DNA of 64,000 nt, taken from positions 186,001-250,000 of the forward strand of contig NZ_OZ034788.1 of assembly GCF_964028515.1 (NCBI RefSeq). The letters are read 5' to 3'. Position numbers and translations under genes: made by a program. Below, piece after piece: positions 36,437-44,326 of the stretch. Position 1 is the stretch's first letter, and each line of letters begins with the position of its first letter. The DNA comes from Wolbachia endosymbiont (group B) of Hofmannophila pseudospretella. GTDB taxonomy: Bacteria > Pseudomonadota > Alphaproteobacteria > Rickettsiales > Anaplasmataceae. The notes below the pieces were generated by a model. That model made no database searches. It worked only from the letters and a program-made list of their open reading frames with translations, and was not told the origin of the DNA.

Positions 36437-37231
36437 ATGAAAATCAAAGTTGGAGTAATAGGCTGCTTAGGCAGAATGGGTAAGAAAATACTCAATGAAT
36501 TAATTACGAATACCAAAGTGGAAATAGCAGGTGCTGTTGCTCGCTTGGACAGTGAGTATATAGGCTTAGATATTGGTCCTATTGTAGGCAATAATTGCAA
36601 TTTAGGAATCAAAGTTACAAGTTCTATTAGTGAGGTATTTGAATCGTCCGATGTTGTAATAGATTTTACAACTAAAGAATGTATGCTAGACTGCCTTAAG
36701 GCGGCCGTGAAATTTAAAAAACCGCTAGTTAGTGGCACAACTGGAATAGAAGGTCTAAATTTAAAAGAATATGCTGCTAAAGTTCCAATATTATGGTCAG
36801 CAAATATGAGTATAGGAGTTAATGTGTTGATGAAATTGGTAAAAGAAGCTGCCAAGCTTTTAGGTAATGAGTATGACGTTGAAATTTGGGAAATGCATCA
36901 CAATTTAAAAAAGGATTCACCATCTGGAACAGCTATAGAGTTTGGTAAAGCAGTTGCTAACGCTGCAAAAGTGGATTTTGAGCTCAATCAATATTCACAT
37001 AATAATTCAAATATAAGAGGGAAAGGAAGAATAGGCTTTGCAGTATCTCGTGGAGGTGGAGTAATAGGAGATCACAGTGTCATGTTTGTCAATTCCGATG
37101 AACGAGTAGAATTAAATCACAAGGCAATTGACCGCACAACGTTTGCTAGAGGGGCTATTCAAGCAGCAATATGGCTATGCAAGAATAAAAAGGAAATACC
37201 GGGACTTTATTCAATGCAGGATTTAGTATGA
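36437..37231 (+). CDS. dapB: 4-hydroxy-tetrahydrodipicolinate reductase
   Basis: NAD(P)H enzyme of the diaminopimelate/lysine branch, supplying DAP for peptidoglycan-type precursors. 264 residues from ATG 36437 (MKIKVGVIG); the frame extends 12 codons upstream to 36401. The nucleotide site is VGVIGCLGRMGKKI, the central motif VIDFTTKE, the active-site His block EIWEMHHNLKKDSPSGTA with its Lys, and the end YSMQDLV. It overlaps pstB by 4 bases (ATGA). Confidence 0.95.
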   Translation: MKIKVGVIGCLGRMGKKILNELITNTKVEIAGAVARLDSEYIGLDIGPIVGNNCNLGIKVTSSISEVFESSDVVIDFTTKECMLDCLKAAVKFKKPLVSGTTGIEGLNLKEYAAKVPILWSANMSIGVNVLMKLVKEAAKLLGNEYDVEIWEMHHNLKKDSPSGTAIEFGKAVANAAKVDFELNQYSHNNSNIRGKGRIGFAVSRGGGVIGDHSVMFVNSDERVELNHKAIDRTTFARGAIQAAIWLCKNKKEIPGLYSMQDLV

Positions 37232-37986
37232 ATGATAAATACGCTTTCGTTAAAAATTTAAATCTTTGGTATGGCTCTAAGCAAGTTTTATTCGACATAA
37301 ATTTGAATATTTGCAAAAAGAAAGTCACAACTTTTATCGGACCGTCTGGGTGTGGTAAATCGACATTTTTGCGTTGTTTTAATCGTATGAATGATTACGT
37401 ACCTGGATGTAGAGCGACTGGTGAACTGGTAATCGATGGGCTGGGTAATATATATTCACGTGATATGGATGTTGTATTGCTCAGAGCAAAAGTTGGTATG
37501 GTATTTCAAAAACCCAACCCTTTTCCAAAATCAATATATGATAATGTTGCTTATGGGCCTAAATTGCATGGCATGGTGAAAAATAAGCAAAAATTAGATG
37601 AAATAGTAGAAAGTAGTTTAACTAAGGTTAGTTTATGGGAAGAGTTGAAAGATAGATTGCAAGATAGTGCACTAAATTTATCTGGTGGCCAGCAACAAAG
37701 ATTATGCATTGCTCGTGCAATTGCAGTAAAGCCAACTATTTTATTAATGGATGAACCATGCTCTGCTCTTGATCCAATGGCAACCAATGCAATCGAAAAT
37801 CTTATACAAGAATTGAAATTGAGGTTCACCATAATTATGGTAACTCATTCGATGAAGCAAGCTAAAAAATTATCTGACAGCATAGTTTTCTTTTGCAATG
37901 GCAAGATTGTTGAATTCGGAAGTACTAAAGAAATATTTGAAAATGCTCAGTCTCCTTTAACGAAGGAGTATATTCTGGATCATTAG
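37228..37986 (+). CDS. pstB: Phosphate ABC transporter ATP-binding protein
   Basis: ATPase of the high-affinity phosphate importer. 252 residues. Walker A GPSGCGKSTFLRCFNRMND with the PstB-type RCFNRMND continuation, Q-loop GMVFQKPNPFPKSIYDNVAY, signature NLSGGQQQRLCIARA, Walker B ILLMDEPCSALDP, switch VTHSMKQAKKLSD. The FQKPNPFPKSI block is diagnostic of PstB. Start overlaps dapB. PstS, PstC and PstA are not adjacent. Confidence 0.95.
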   Translation: MNDKYAFVKNLNLWYGSKQVLFDINLNICKKKVTTFIGPSGCGKSTFLRCFNRMNDYVPGCRATGELVIDGLGNIYSRDMDVVLLRAKVGMVFQKPNPFPKSIYDNVAYGPKLHGMVKNKQKLDEIVESSLTKVSLWEELKDRLQDSALNLSGGQQQRLCIARAIAVKPTILLMDEPCSALDPMATNAIENLIQELKLRFTIIMVTHSMKQAKKLSDSIVFFCNGKIVEFGSTKEIFENAQSPLTKEYILDH

Positions 37987-37994
37987 CTTAATAG

Positions 37995-38023
37995 TTGATA
38001 TTTTAATTTTTTATATGTATAAT
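37995..38023 (+). promoter_or_regulatory. Consensus-like sigma70 promoter of the ankyrin gene
   Basis: TTGATA (37995-38000), 17-base spacer ending TATATG, then perfect TATAAT (38018-38023), 31 bases ahead of the ATG at 38055. AGGGGG precedes that start. Confidence 0.75.
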
Positions 38024-38054
38024 TTTATCAAGTTTGTTGTGATAGGGGGTTAAA

Positions 38055-38801
38055 ATGTTTAGCACAAGTGAAGCAACAAGAAAGTTGTTTAAAGCTATTG
38101 AATTACAAAATGCTAGTGGTGAAAGAATAACACCTGAGGAAGCTTGGAATCATTTTCAACAAGCATTGAAAGAAGGAGCGAATGTTAACGCTTTTGAGGA
38201 TGGGATGACACCTTTGATGTCCATCCCCCTAGCTTTTAGCTCTAGTAGTGATGAAGAGCAGTCTAAGTTAAAGAGTATGGCTAAGTTGCTTGTACAGCAT
38301 GAAAACATTGATATAAATATTAAAAGCAAGCAAGCTGTTATTGAGAGAAGACCAAAGGAACATGATGGTTATCCAGTGTACGAATTTGAGGGGAGAGAAG
38401 TAGTAGATCAGGGTAGAGGGGGTTGTGTATACCTTGACAATTCACAACCTGTTAATGAAGGATTTATACCTCAAAATTATGCTCGTGCAGAGGATGAAAT
38501 TAAGACCGGCAAGAAGGAAAAAAATACAGCTCTACACATTGCTTGCAAGTTGGGAAATGTAGACATGGTAAAAATATTACTTACACATCCAAAGATCAAA
38601 ACTAATATTAAAAACTATGAAAACAAAAATCCAAGAGATTGTATTGCAGCAGTTGTGTTAAAAGTCAATAGAAAAATTGATGTAGCTGTGAATAAGTACT
38701 TAAAATTTGTGTGGGCGTACTTATTCACAGCTATGCTATTACTATATAGAAGCAGTTTTAGGGCTATACTTCTCAGTAAACAGTCTACCGTCTCTTACTA
38801 A
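38055..38801 (+). pseudogene. Ankyrin protein gene, 5' part, cut by IS110
   Basis: Native sequence extends to about 38699; the rest of the frame is IS110 DNA. The N-terminus has ankyrin-like units (WNHFQQALKEGANVNAFEDG then TPLMSIPLAFS, and NTALHIACKLGNVDMVKILL). It ends near KIDVAVNKY, and the 3' part at 39924-40184 continues YVKEIIEPEF and a C-terminal membrane pair. Good promoter and ribosome site remain, so a truncated ankyrin protein with an IS-encoded tail may still be made. Confidence 0.8.
38683..38733. repeat. 17-bp inverted repeat across the ankyrin/IS110 junction
   Basis: TAGCTGTGAATAAGTAC (38683-38699) is perfectly complementary to GTACTTATTCACAGCTA (38717-38733), with a 17-base loop. 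The left arm appears to be ankyrin coding sequence and the right arm IS sequence. A similar junction-spanning repeat (TTAACATAT/ATATGTTAA, 39913-39934) is at the other end. Confidence 0.75.
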
Positions 38802-39707
38802 AGAGTTAGCAAGGATAAGTAATTTTCTCATTGCAGCAGTAGAAGCAACTTTATATGGTTTTTTATATTGATTGTATAGCTTATCAAAGAAGATTTTTAT
38901 ATAAGAATTGTACCTTTGCGCACTAAGAATGCACATATGTAAAACCTTTCTAATTTGTGATCTACCACCCTGAATACACCTTTTTCCCTTACTAAAACCA
39001 CTATCTCGATTAAAAGGTGCAACTCCGGAAAGGCTGGATATTTCTTTATGTTGGAGAGTTCCAAGCTCGGGTAGATAACAAATAAAAGTAATAGCTGTTA
39101 TTGCACCTACACCAGGTATACTAGTTATTGACATATACTTTTTTTTAAGCTCTTGATTTTTATCGACTAATTCCATTATCTCATCTTCTAAGACTTGAAT
39201 TTGATTTTGTAAAACTGCAAGTAGCTCTTCCATTTGTTTGATTATAGATAAATCGGTTACTTGATGAGCTTGGGTTTTTTGTATTTTTGCTATTTCTACT
39301 AGTTGATTCCTGCGAGATAATTTTTGCTTCAAACAGTCAATACTAGTAACTTTTAAAGGAGTGACACGCATGTCTGTATTACTAACATAACGTGAGATGA
39401 TGCTACAGTCTATTTTATCAGTTTTAGTAGCAATACCAAGGCTTTTTGCATAGTCTCTTACCCATCTTGGTTGAATGACATATACTTCAAAACCATGTCT
39501 TAATAAAGTATAAGCACATAATTTTTCGTATCCACCCGTTGCTTCAAGTCCAACTTTGGTTACGTTATGTAAACGCAAAAAGTCAAGTATTTGATCAATA
39601 GCTTGAACGTTATTTTCAAATACTTTATGATGTCCAAGTGGATGAATGTGGATGTCTAGTTTATTTTTGCTAATATCAATGCCAGTAATAATATTTGATA
39701 AATTCAT
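38742..39707 (-). CDS. IS110-family transposase (DEDD recombinase)
   Basis: 321 residues. The N-terminal RuvC-like DEDD domain is visible: Asp in ITGIDISKNKLDIHI, Glu in KVGLEATGGYEKL, Asp pair in TKTDKIDCSIIS. A coiled-coil middle (LLAVLQNQIQVLEDEIMELV) leads to the C-terminal transposase_20 domain ITSIPGVGAITAITFI, LSGVAPFNRDSGFSKGKRCI and GGRSQIRKVLHMCIL with its conserved Ser. Length typical for the family, frame intact. Confidence 0.93.
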   Translation of the reverse strand: MNLSNIITGIDISKNKLDIHIHPLGHHKVFENNVQAIDQILDFLRLHNVTKVGLEATGGYEKLCAYTLLRHGFEVYVIQPRWVRDYAKSLGIATKTDKIDCSIISRYVSNTDMRVTPLKVTSIDCLKQKLSRRNQLVEIAKIQKTQAHQVTDLSIIKQMEELLAVLQNQIQVLEDEIMELVDKNQELKKKYMSITSIPGVGAITAITFICYLPELGTLQHKEISSLSGVAPFNRDSGFSKGKRCIQGGRSQIRKVLHMCILSAQRYNSYIKIFFDKLYNQYKKPYKVASTAAMRKLLILANSLVRDGRLFTEKYSPKTASI

Positions 39708-39803
39708 AATTCCTCCATAAATAATCTGTATACTGCATTTTCCACCCTTATATACGAGCCTAAAAGCTCAACCAGTTGTTCGGAACTTTCAGTATAATAA
39801 ACC

Positions 39804-39867
39804 AGAGAGGAGAACCTTGCTGCAAAACGGTCCTTATGACCAAGAATATGTACGGTTCCTCCTCTCT
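39804..39867 (-). ncRNA. Candidate bridge RNA stem of the IS110 element
   Basis: In the noncoding stretch 5' of the transposase, AGAGAGGAG-AACC (39804-39816) pairs with GGTTCCTCCTCTCT (39854-39867), 13 pairs with one bulge around a 37-base loop. IS110-group elements encode a bridge RNA in this position that directs donor and target recognition through loops. The location and large stem-loop fit; the exact RNA ends and guide loops cannot be fixed by eye. Confidence 0.5.
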
Positions 39868-39923
39868 GCGTGTCTTTATACCGCCATTTCGTGACATTTA
39901 TAAAGACTTGTTTTAACATATAA

Positions 39924-40184
39924 GAATATGTTAAGGAAATAATAGAACCAGAGTTCATAAAGGTAGAAGAAGTTGCTCAAAAAAGGAAACAAACTAAGTA
40001 TGCTTGTGCTTTTTTGTTATCTGGAGTACTTGCTGTTGGTCTATGTTTCGTAGTTGACAACCCAGTTCCGCTTGCTGCAGTTTCATTGCTGTTCTTTGCA
40101 ATAGGATGCGGTTATCTGTATAGAGCAAATACAGTTATTAATGATATTAAACTTCTCTCAAGTTATTGTGGACAAACGTACTAG
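39924..40184 (+). pseudogene. Ankyrin protein gene, 3' part, after IS110
   Basis: Open frame without start, from GAATATGTTAAG to TAG at 40182-40184. It encodes EYVKEIIEPEFIKVEEVAQK, then a membrane pair (YACAFLLSGVLAVGLCFVV and AAVSLLFFAIGCGYLYRA) and the tail SSYCGQTY. C-terminal membrane pairs of this kind end other Wolbachia ankyrin proteins, such as the one at 1-1290. It is the displaced 3' end of the gene that starts at 38055. Confidence 0.75.
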
Positions 40185-40205
40185 TGATGTATCTGTTTAG
40201 ATAAG

Positions 40206-40385
40206 GTGTCATTCCAGCACTTGATGCTGGAATCCAGCTAATTTGGTAAATACTTTACAATGTTTGATGACTAAAAGACTGGATGACAGACTGGGATGAC
40301 ACCCATTTCTTTCTAGTCTTGTCATTCGAGTAGCTGAAACTAGCTGCTTTTCTGTATCCCAGTGTCAGCTACTAGGATGACAGGA
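40206..40385. repeat. Intergenic palindromic repeats between ankyrin fragment and dxr
   Basis: ATTCCAGCA (40211-40219) and TGCTGGAAT (40225-40233) form a hairpin. Several further TCATCCCAG/CTGGGATGACA-type half units follow to 40383, such as GACTGGATGACAGACTGGGA at 40279 onward. Same family as the repeats at 31805, 48910 and 50159. Confidence 0.7.
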
Positions 40386-40438
40386 GTATGAAATGGGGCT
40401 ACTTGACCATTTAGTTGTCTTTTCTCGTCTACCTTATT

Positions 40439-41620
40439 TTACCACTCTGCTGAACGGATACCTTTACTTTTTATGATTTCATTGGCAAGAATACGGCTTT
40501 CAAAATCGACATTTATTATGTCAGATAATGAGTTAATATCAGCGTACTTGTCAAAATTTTCTATTGTTGATTTTACCACCTCTAATATTTCTAAAAAACC
40601 GATTCGTGATTTCAAGAATTCATTAACAGCTACCTCATTTGCAGCGTTCAAAACAATACTATTTGTATGTGGAGAAGAGGAATTTAACACTTCCATACTG
40701 AGCTTTAGTGCAGGAAAACGTTTATGATCTGGTTCTTGAAAGGTCAATTTTTTTTGTTTTGTTAAGTCTAACTTGTAATTCAAAGTTGATCTTTCTGGCC
40801 AAGACAAAGCATATGCAATGGGAATTTCCATATCAGTTTCTGCAAGCACAGCAAAGCTGAATCCATCGTGATAAACTACAATTCCATGTACTATCGATTC
40901 AGGGTGCACTACTGCTTCAATTCTATTTGGGCTAATTTTAAACAAATGATGTGCTTCTATTATTTCTAGTGCTTTATTCATCATTGTTGCACTATCAACT
41001 GAGATTTTCTTTCCCATTTTCCAAGTAGGGTGACTTAGTGCCTGATTTACTGTAATATTTTTTAATTGTTCAAGGCTATAATTTAAAAATGGTCCACCAG
41101 AGGCAGTGAGTATAATCTTTTCTACACATTTATCATCATTTTGCAAAACTTGAAAAATTGCGTTGTGTTCAGAGTCGATGGGAATTATTTGTATGCTCCT
41201 TTCTTTAGCTTTTTCAAGCAGTAACTTGCCACCACAAACAATGCTTTCTTTATTTGCTAGGGCAATAACTTTAGTACCGCTTTCTATAACCTTTATAACT
41301 GGATCAAGGCCTGCGATGCCAACTATTGCAACAACTGAGAGATCAACAGGTAGAGAAGCAACATTTGCTAAACCTGGAGCGCCAACTTCTACTTTGACGT
41401 TTGTACCAAGTAGATCTTCTTTTAAATCTTTGTAGAACCTTTCATCAGAAATGGCAGCATATTTTGCATTAAGTAGATTTGCCTGTTGTGCTAGCAGAGC
41501 AAAGTTAGAATTGGCACTTAGTGCTTCCACCTGATATTCTTCCTTTCTCTTTGAGAGCAAATCTACAGTCTTTTTTCCAATGCTTCCTGTTGATCCTAAA
41601 ACTGAAACTTTTTTCACCAA
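40439..41620 (-). CDS. dxr: 1-deoxy-D-xylulose 5-phosphate reductoisomerase
   Basis: Second enzyme of the MEP isoprenoid pathway, making 2-C-methylerythritol 4-phosphate with NADPH and a divalent metal. 393 residues. NADPH site VSVLGSTGSIGKKTVDLL, substrate and metal block IPIDSEHNAIFQVLQ, LTASGGPF, HPTWKMGKKISVDSATMMNK, and VHPESIVHGIVVYHDG are all intact. The last codons (GIRSAEW) and flanking DNA are duplicated at 31751-31803. No neighbour shares the pathway. Confidence 0.96.
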   Translation of the reverse strand: MVKKVSVLGSTGSIGKKTVDLLSKRKEEYQVEALSANSNFALLAQQANLLNAKYAAISDERFYKDLKEDLLGTNVKVEVGAPGLANVASLPVDLSVVAIVGIAGLDPVIKVIESGTKVIALANKESIVCGGKLLLEKAKERSIQIIPIDSEHNAIFQVLQNDDKCVEKIILTASGGPFLNYSLEQLKNITVNQALSHPTWKMGKKISVDSATMMNKALEIIEAHHLFKISPNRIEAVVHPESIVHGIVVYHDGFSFAVLAETDMEIPIAYALSWPERSTLNYKLDLTKQKKLTFQEPDHKRFPALKLSMEVLNSSSPHTNSIVLNAANEVAVNEFLKSRIGFLEILEVVKSTIENFDKYADINSLSDIINVDFESRILANEIIKSKGIRSAEW

Positions 41621-41652
41621 GATACTAACTACAATAAAATCTTCTTAGTTAT

Positions 41653-42150
41653 TTAGTAACCAAGCTCATGATCATCACCAACAGATGGTGAAGGACCAGG
41701 TGAAAAAGATTGGCCATGATGATCACCTGCATCATGCATATCATGCAAACCATCGGCACTTTGAGCTATTTCATTGTTAGAGTGGGGATAATCATTATCC
41801 GAATGATACCCCTCATCACCGTAGTCCATACCCATTCCTTCTGATGGCATATCTTCTCCACCACCACCTGAAAAATATTCAGCAAGGCTTTCAAGAAATT
41901 TTATGCCAAACATATTACCTGATTTCCCAAATAACGTTACTAGACTGCTACCACTGACCAAACCTTCAAACACATTATTATAAGCAGCAATTGCTCCTTC
42001 ATGAAAGTTGAACATCCACTTCATTCCATCCACAATTGTTGAAACAGAGTCGCTATGACCAAGACCGAAACCACTTTTTTCACTAGCGGCTTCCTGGTGT
42101 TGCTGCTGTGCCTGCCATTCTGCAATATTTGGACCTTGTGCTTCACTCAT
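41653..42150 (-). CDS. Unrecognised 165-residue protein with acidic His-rich tail
   Basis: The N-terminal half is Gln-rich then mixed (IAEWQAQQQHQEAASEKSGF, STIVDGMKWMFNFHEGAIAA). A moderately hydrophobic centre follows (VSGSSLVTLFGKSGNMFGIK). The C-terminal ~65 residues are Gly/Asp/His-rich and probably disordered, with GDEGYHSDND and HDMHDAGDHHG. No signal peptide and no recognised domain. It contains the D/E-x-G-Y-x-S motif seen in three other proteins of the window. Transcribed divergently from the proline-rich gene at 42470. A secreted effector is possible but unproven. Confidence 0.65.
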   Translation of the reverse strand: MSEAQGPNIAEWQAQQQHQEAASEKSGFGLGHSDSVSTIVDGMKWMFNFHEGAIAAYNNVFEGLVSGSSLVTLFGKSGNMFGIKFLESLAEYFSGGGGEDMPSEGMGMDYGDEGYHSDNDYPHSNNEIAQSADGLHDMHDAGDHHGQSFSPGPSPSVGDDHELGY

Positions 42151-42223
42151 AAACTTTTATTCTAAGCCTTAAGCTATTATTTTACCAAAAACACTGTAAA
42201 ATATCAATTGTTTAAGAGAGGTT

Positions 42224-42260
42224 ATCATAAAAATAGCTAACACTAAGCTATTTTTATGAT
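42224..42260. repeat. 15-bp perfect hairpin between divergent genes
   Basis: ATCATAAAAATAGCT (42224-42238), loop AACACTA, AGCTATTTTTATGAT (42246-42260). The arms carry A5/T5 runs, so either strand could act as a terminator, yet the flanking genes point away from it. Confidence 0.75.
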
Positions 42261-42411
42261 TCTGATTACTCTATACCAAAACATCGATGATGTGCTGTAG
42301 TAACAAAGTGATGACTTGAGGTTTAAGACAACTTCTATTTCTTCTTAGAAGACTGCTCCTCTCTCTTTCCTTTTTATTTTATTATCTTAATATTAATTTA
42401 CTCATAAATTA

Positions 42412-42440
42412 TTGACAAGTACTAATAATTTAATTATTAT
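42412..42440 (+). promoter_or_regulatory. Promoter with palindromic operator of the proline-rich gene
   Basis: TTGACA (42412-42417), 17-base spacer, TATTAT (42435-42440). The 17-base palindrome TAATAATTTAATTATTA (42423-42439) covers the spacer and -10. It is the exact complement of the one before 33733 and 35440. A wider dyad ACTAATAAT/ATTATTAGT spans 42421-42444. AAGGAAGAG precedes the start. Confidence 0.65.
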
Positions 42441-42469
42441 TAGTATTATATTAATAATAAGGAAGAGAA

Positions 42470-44275
42470 ATGCCTACTACTGATTCATCTAATAATAACA
42501 TACCTGCATCAGTTCCGCCACCACCACCTCCTCCTCCTTTACCACCCGGAGGTTTAAAGAATTGGACACCTCCACAGGATAATGGTAATAGTAAAAAACC
42601 TTCTAATGTGGCTACATCAGGAATTAGCAGTCGCACTGAACTAAAAAAAGGTCAATCTAAGAGTCCTGTTCAACAATCATCTCTTAATTTTGCAAAAAAT
42701 CCACTATTTAAGAAAATGCAAGAAAAAAATAATGTGGATAGCAAAACTGCAGATGAAGGAAGCAATATTAGACAGAGTGAGAAAAATAGAAGCTCAACTC
42801 CCAAGCCTATATTTCCTAGAGTTTTGAGTCCTCAACAAGATAATGGTAGTAGTAACAAACCTTTCAGTAATTCAGAAGATAGCAAGAGAACTAAAACAAT
42901 ACCAGATCTATCTAATAGTTATAATCTATCGTCAGAGTTGGAAGAGAATAATAAACCCCTAGAAGGGCAAAACACCCTTGAAGAAAGATGTGAAATCAAT
43001 ACTGGACAGGGTGTGCCGCAAAAACCTATGACTGAACAACATAGTGGTGTACAGTTTGATAAGGATAAGCCAGGAGAAATGAAATGTGAAAGTAAAAATC
43101 AAAAATCATCTTTAGCAGAACAAAAAAAGGCAACTGGCTTAAAATATTCAATTGCTATTTTGTTATTGTGTACATCCGGTGCTGTAGCTGGAGTATGCAC
43201 GTATTTTATGATTTCAGCGGTATTAAGTGGTGTTGCAGTACCAGTATTTTTTGCAGTTATTGCTTCTGTTTCTGCATTGGTTATGTTGAGTTCAGCTGCA
43301 TATCTTATCAATTCATGTGTTTTTGCGTTAAACAGTGAGAAAAAAATAGGTCCTAATAGAAAACAATCACAAGAAGCAGAAAGCTTCGGACATAGCAATA
43401 CTCCTATACCATCTCTAGAAATATCTGGAACACTCAGTGCACCGCCACCACCACCTCCGCCACCTGTGAAATCAAACGATCTATCTACAGCACAAAGGGT
43501 AATAAGAAAAAATAGCCCTAGTGATGCTAATCAAAAAGATGTGCAGCAAAAACAATCTGGTACTCCAGTAGATGCTCTAAGCAATCTATTTTCAGAGATT
43601 AGCAAAGGTACTACTTTGAAAAAAGTTCCAGATAAACAGAAACATTATCTTCCTGAAGATGGAAAGCAAGAGAGCGACGTACAAACGCTAAATCAAAATC
43701 AACCACAAAATAGTGGTTTACAGGAGGCAAAAAAGCTTGAACATAGCAATAGTGATACTACTACAGGTCCAATAAGGAAAGTTGAAAGTCAAAAAACTGA
43801 CAAAGAGCCAAGCAATAGCGAGGGTAGGCAACAAACCGATAATTTGAGAGAAACAATTCTAGAACGAAGAAAGGGAATAGATTATCAAGATGAACAATCA
43901 GATTCCTTAGAGGAACGAGACGATTCTCTTTGTAGTTTGGAAGGATCACTTATAGAACCAAATAACACGTCCAATAAAGAGCTAAAGAACCCCGTACAAC
44001 GGCTAGATGTAGCAACAGTATTATCCAAAAATGTAAGTACACTTTCACTACTAAATAGCCCTAGTAATAGTTTATTGAGCAATAGTGGTAATGTATCTGA
44101 TGATGAAGATTGGGAAACAGAACCACATTCTATACCTTACATCAACCTTGATAAGACAAGACAAGAGATGAGACAGGAGAAAAAGGAGAAAGGTGCTTCT
44201 CCTTCTGCAACAAAAGGAAGTGGTGCAAACCAAGTGAGTAATGATACCAATTCCCACTATATAAAGAACAGATAG
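42470..44275 (+). CDS. Proline-rich, WH2-like membrane protein; candidate actin-nucleating effector
   Basis: 601 residues. P16-P23 is a run of eight prolines (PPPPPPPPLPPGG) and P325-P332 a second; such tracts bind profilin or SH3/EVH1 domains. A hydrophobic segment at about 225-285 could form two helices. Residues 368-386 read DALSNLFSEISKGTTLKKV, close to the WASP-homology-2 consensus (hydrophobic helix, then LKKV). Near the C-terminus D544-E551 (DDEDWETE) is an acidic patch with a Trp, like the Arp2/3-binding end of WASP proteins. Most of the rest is low-complexity. The last nine residues come from an IS630 inserted at 44247; without it the frame would end 14 codons past the junction. Role in host actin is inference. 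Confidence 0.7.
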   Translation: MPTTDSSNNNIPASVPPPPPPPPLPPGGLKNWTPPQDNGNSKKPSNVATSGISSRTELKKGQSKSPVQQSSLNFAKNPLFKKMQEKNNVDSKTADEGSNIRQSEKNRSSTPKPIFPRVLSPQQDNGSSNKPFSNSEDSKRTKTIPDLSNSYNLSSELEENNKPLEGQNTLEERCEINTGQGVPQKPMTEQHSGVQFDKDKPGEMKCESKNQKSSLAEQKKATGLKYSIAILLLCTSGAVAGVCTYFMISAVLSGVAVPVFFAVIASVSALVMLSSAAYLINSCVFALNSEKKIGPNRKQSQEAESFGHSNTPIPSLEISGTLSAPPPPPPPPVKSNDLSTAQRVIRKNSPSDANQKDVQQKQSGTPVDALSNLFSEISKGTTLKKVPDKQKHYLPEDGKQESDVQTLNQNQPQNSGLQEAKKLEHSNSDTTTGPIRKVESQKTDKEPSNSEGRQQTDNLRETILERRKGIDYQDEQSDSLEERDDSLCSLEGSLIEPNNTSNKELKNPVQRLDVATVLSKNVSTLSLLNSPSNSLLSNSGNVSDDEDWETEPHSIPYINLDKTRQEMRQEKKEKGASPSATKGSGANQVSNDTNSHYIKNR

Positions 44276-44326
44276 ACAATAATGGGAAAGAAGTGATACT
44301 AAAGTAGATAAAATAGAGAGGTATAA

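Larger units (their letters stand above)
38700..39925 (-). mobile_element. IS110-family element (about 1.2 kb)
   Basis: Contains one intact IS110 transposase on the minus strand and about 215 bases of structured noncoding DNA 5' of it. IS110 elements have no classical terminal repeats or target duplication. The ends are set by where the ankyrin reading frame breaks and resumes, and are uncertain by 20-40 bases. Confidence 0.8.
42151..42469. other. 319-base divergent control region
   Basis: Holds a 15-bp perfect inverted repeat at 42224-42260 and, near its right end, the promoter and palindrome of the proline-rich gene. The minus-strand promoter of the 41653-42150 gene must lie near 42150-42220 but is not obvious. 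Confidence 0.5.

Noticed and set aside
39704..39958. 84-codon frame upstream of the IS110 transposase
   Set aside because: It covers the structured noncoding part of the element, where a bridge RNA is expected; no protein family resemblance.
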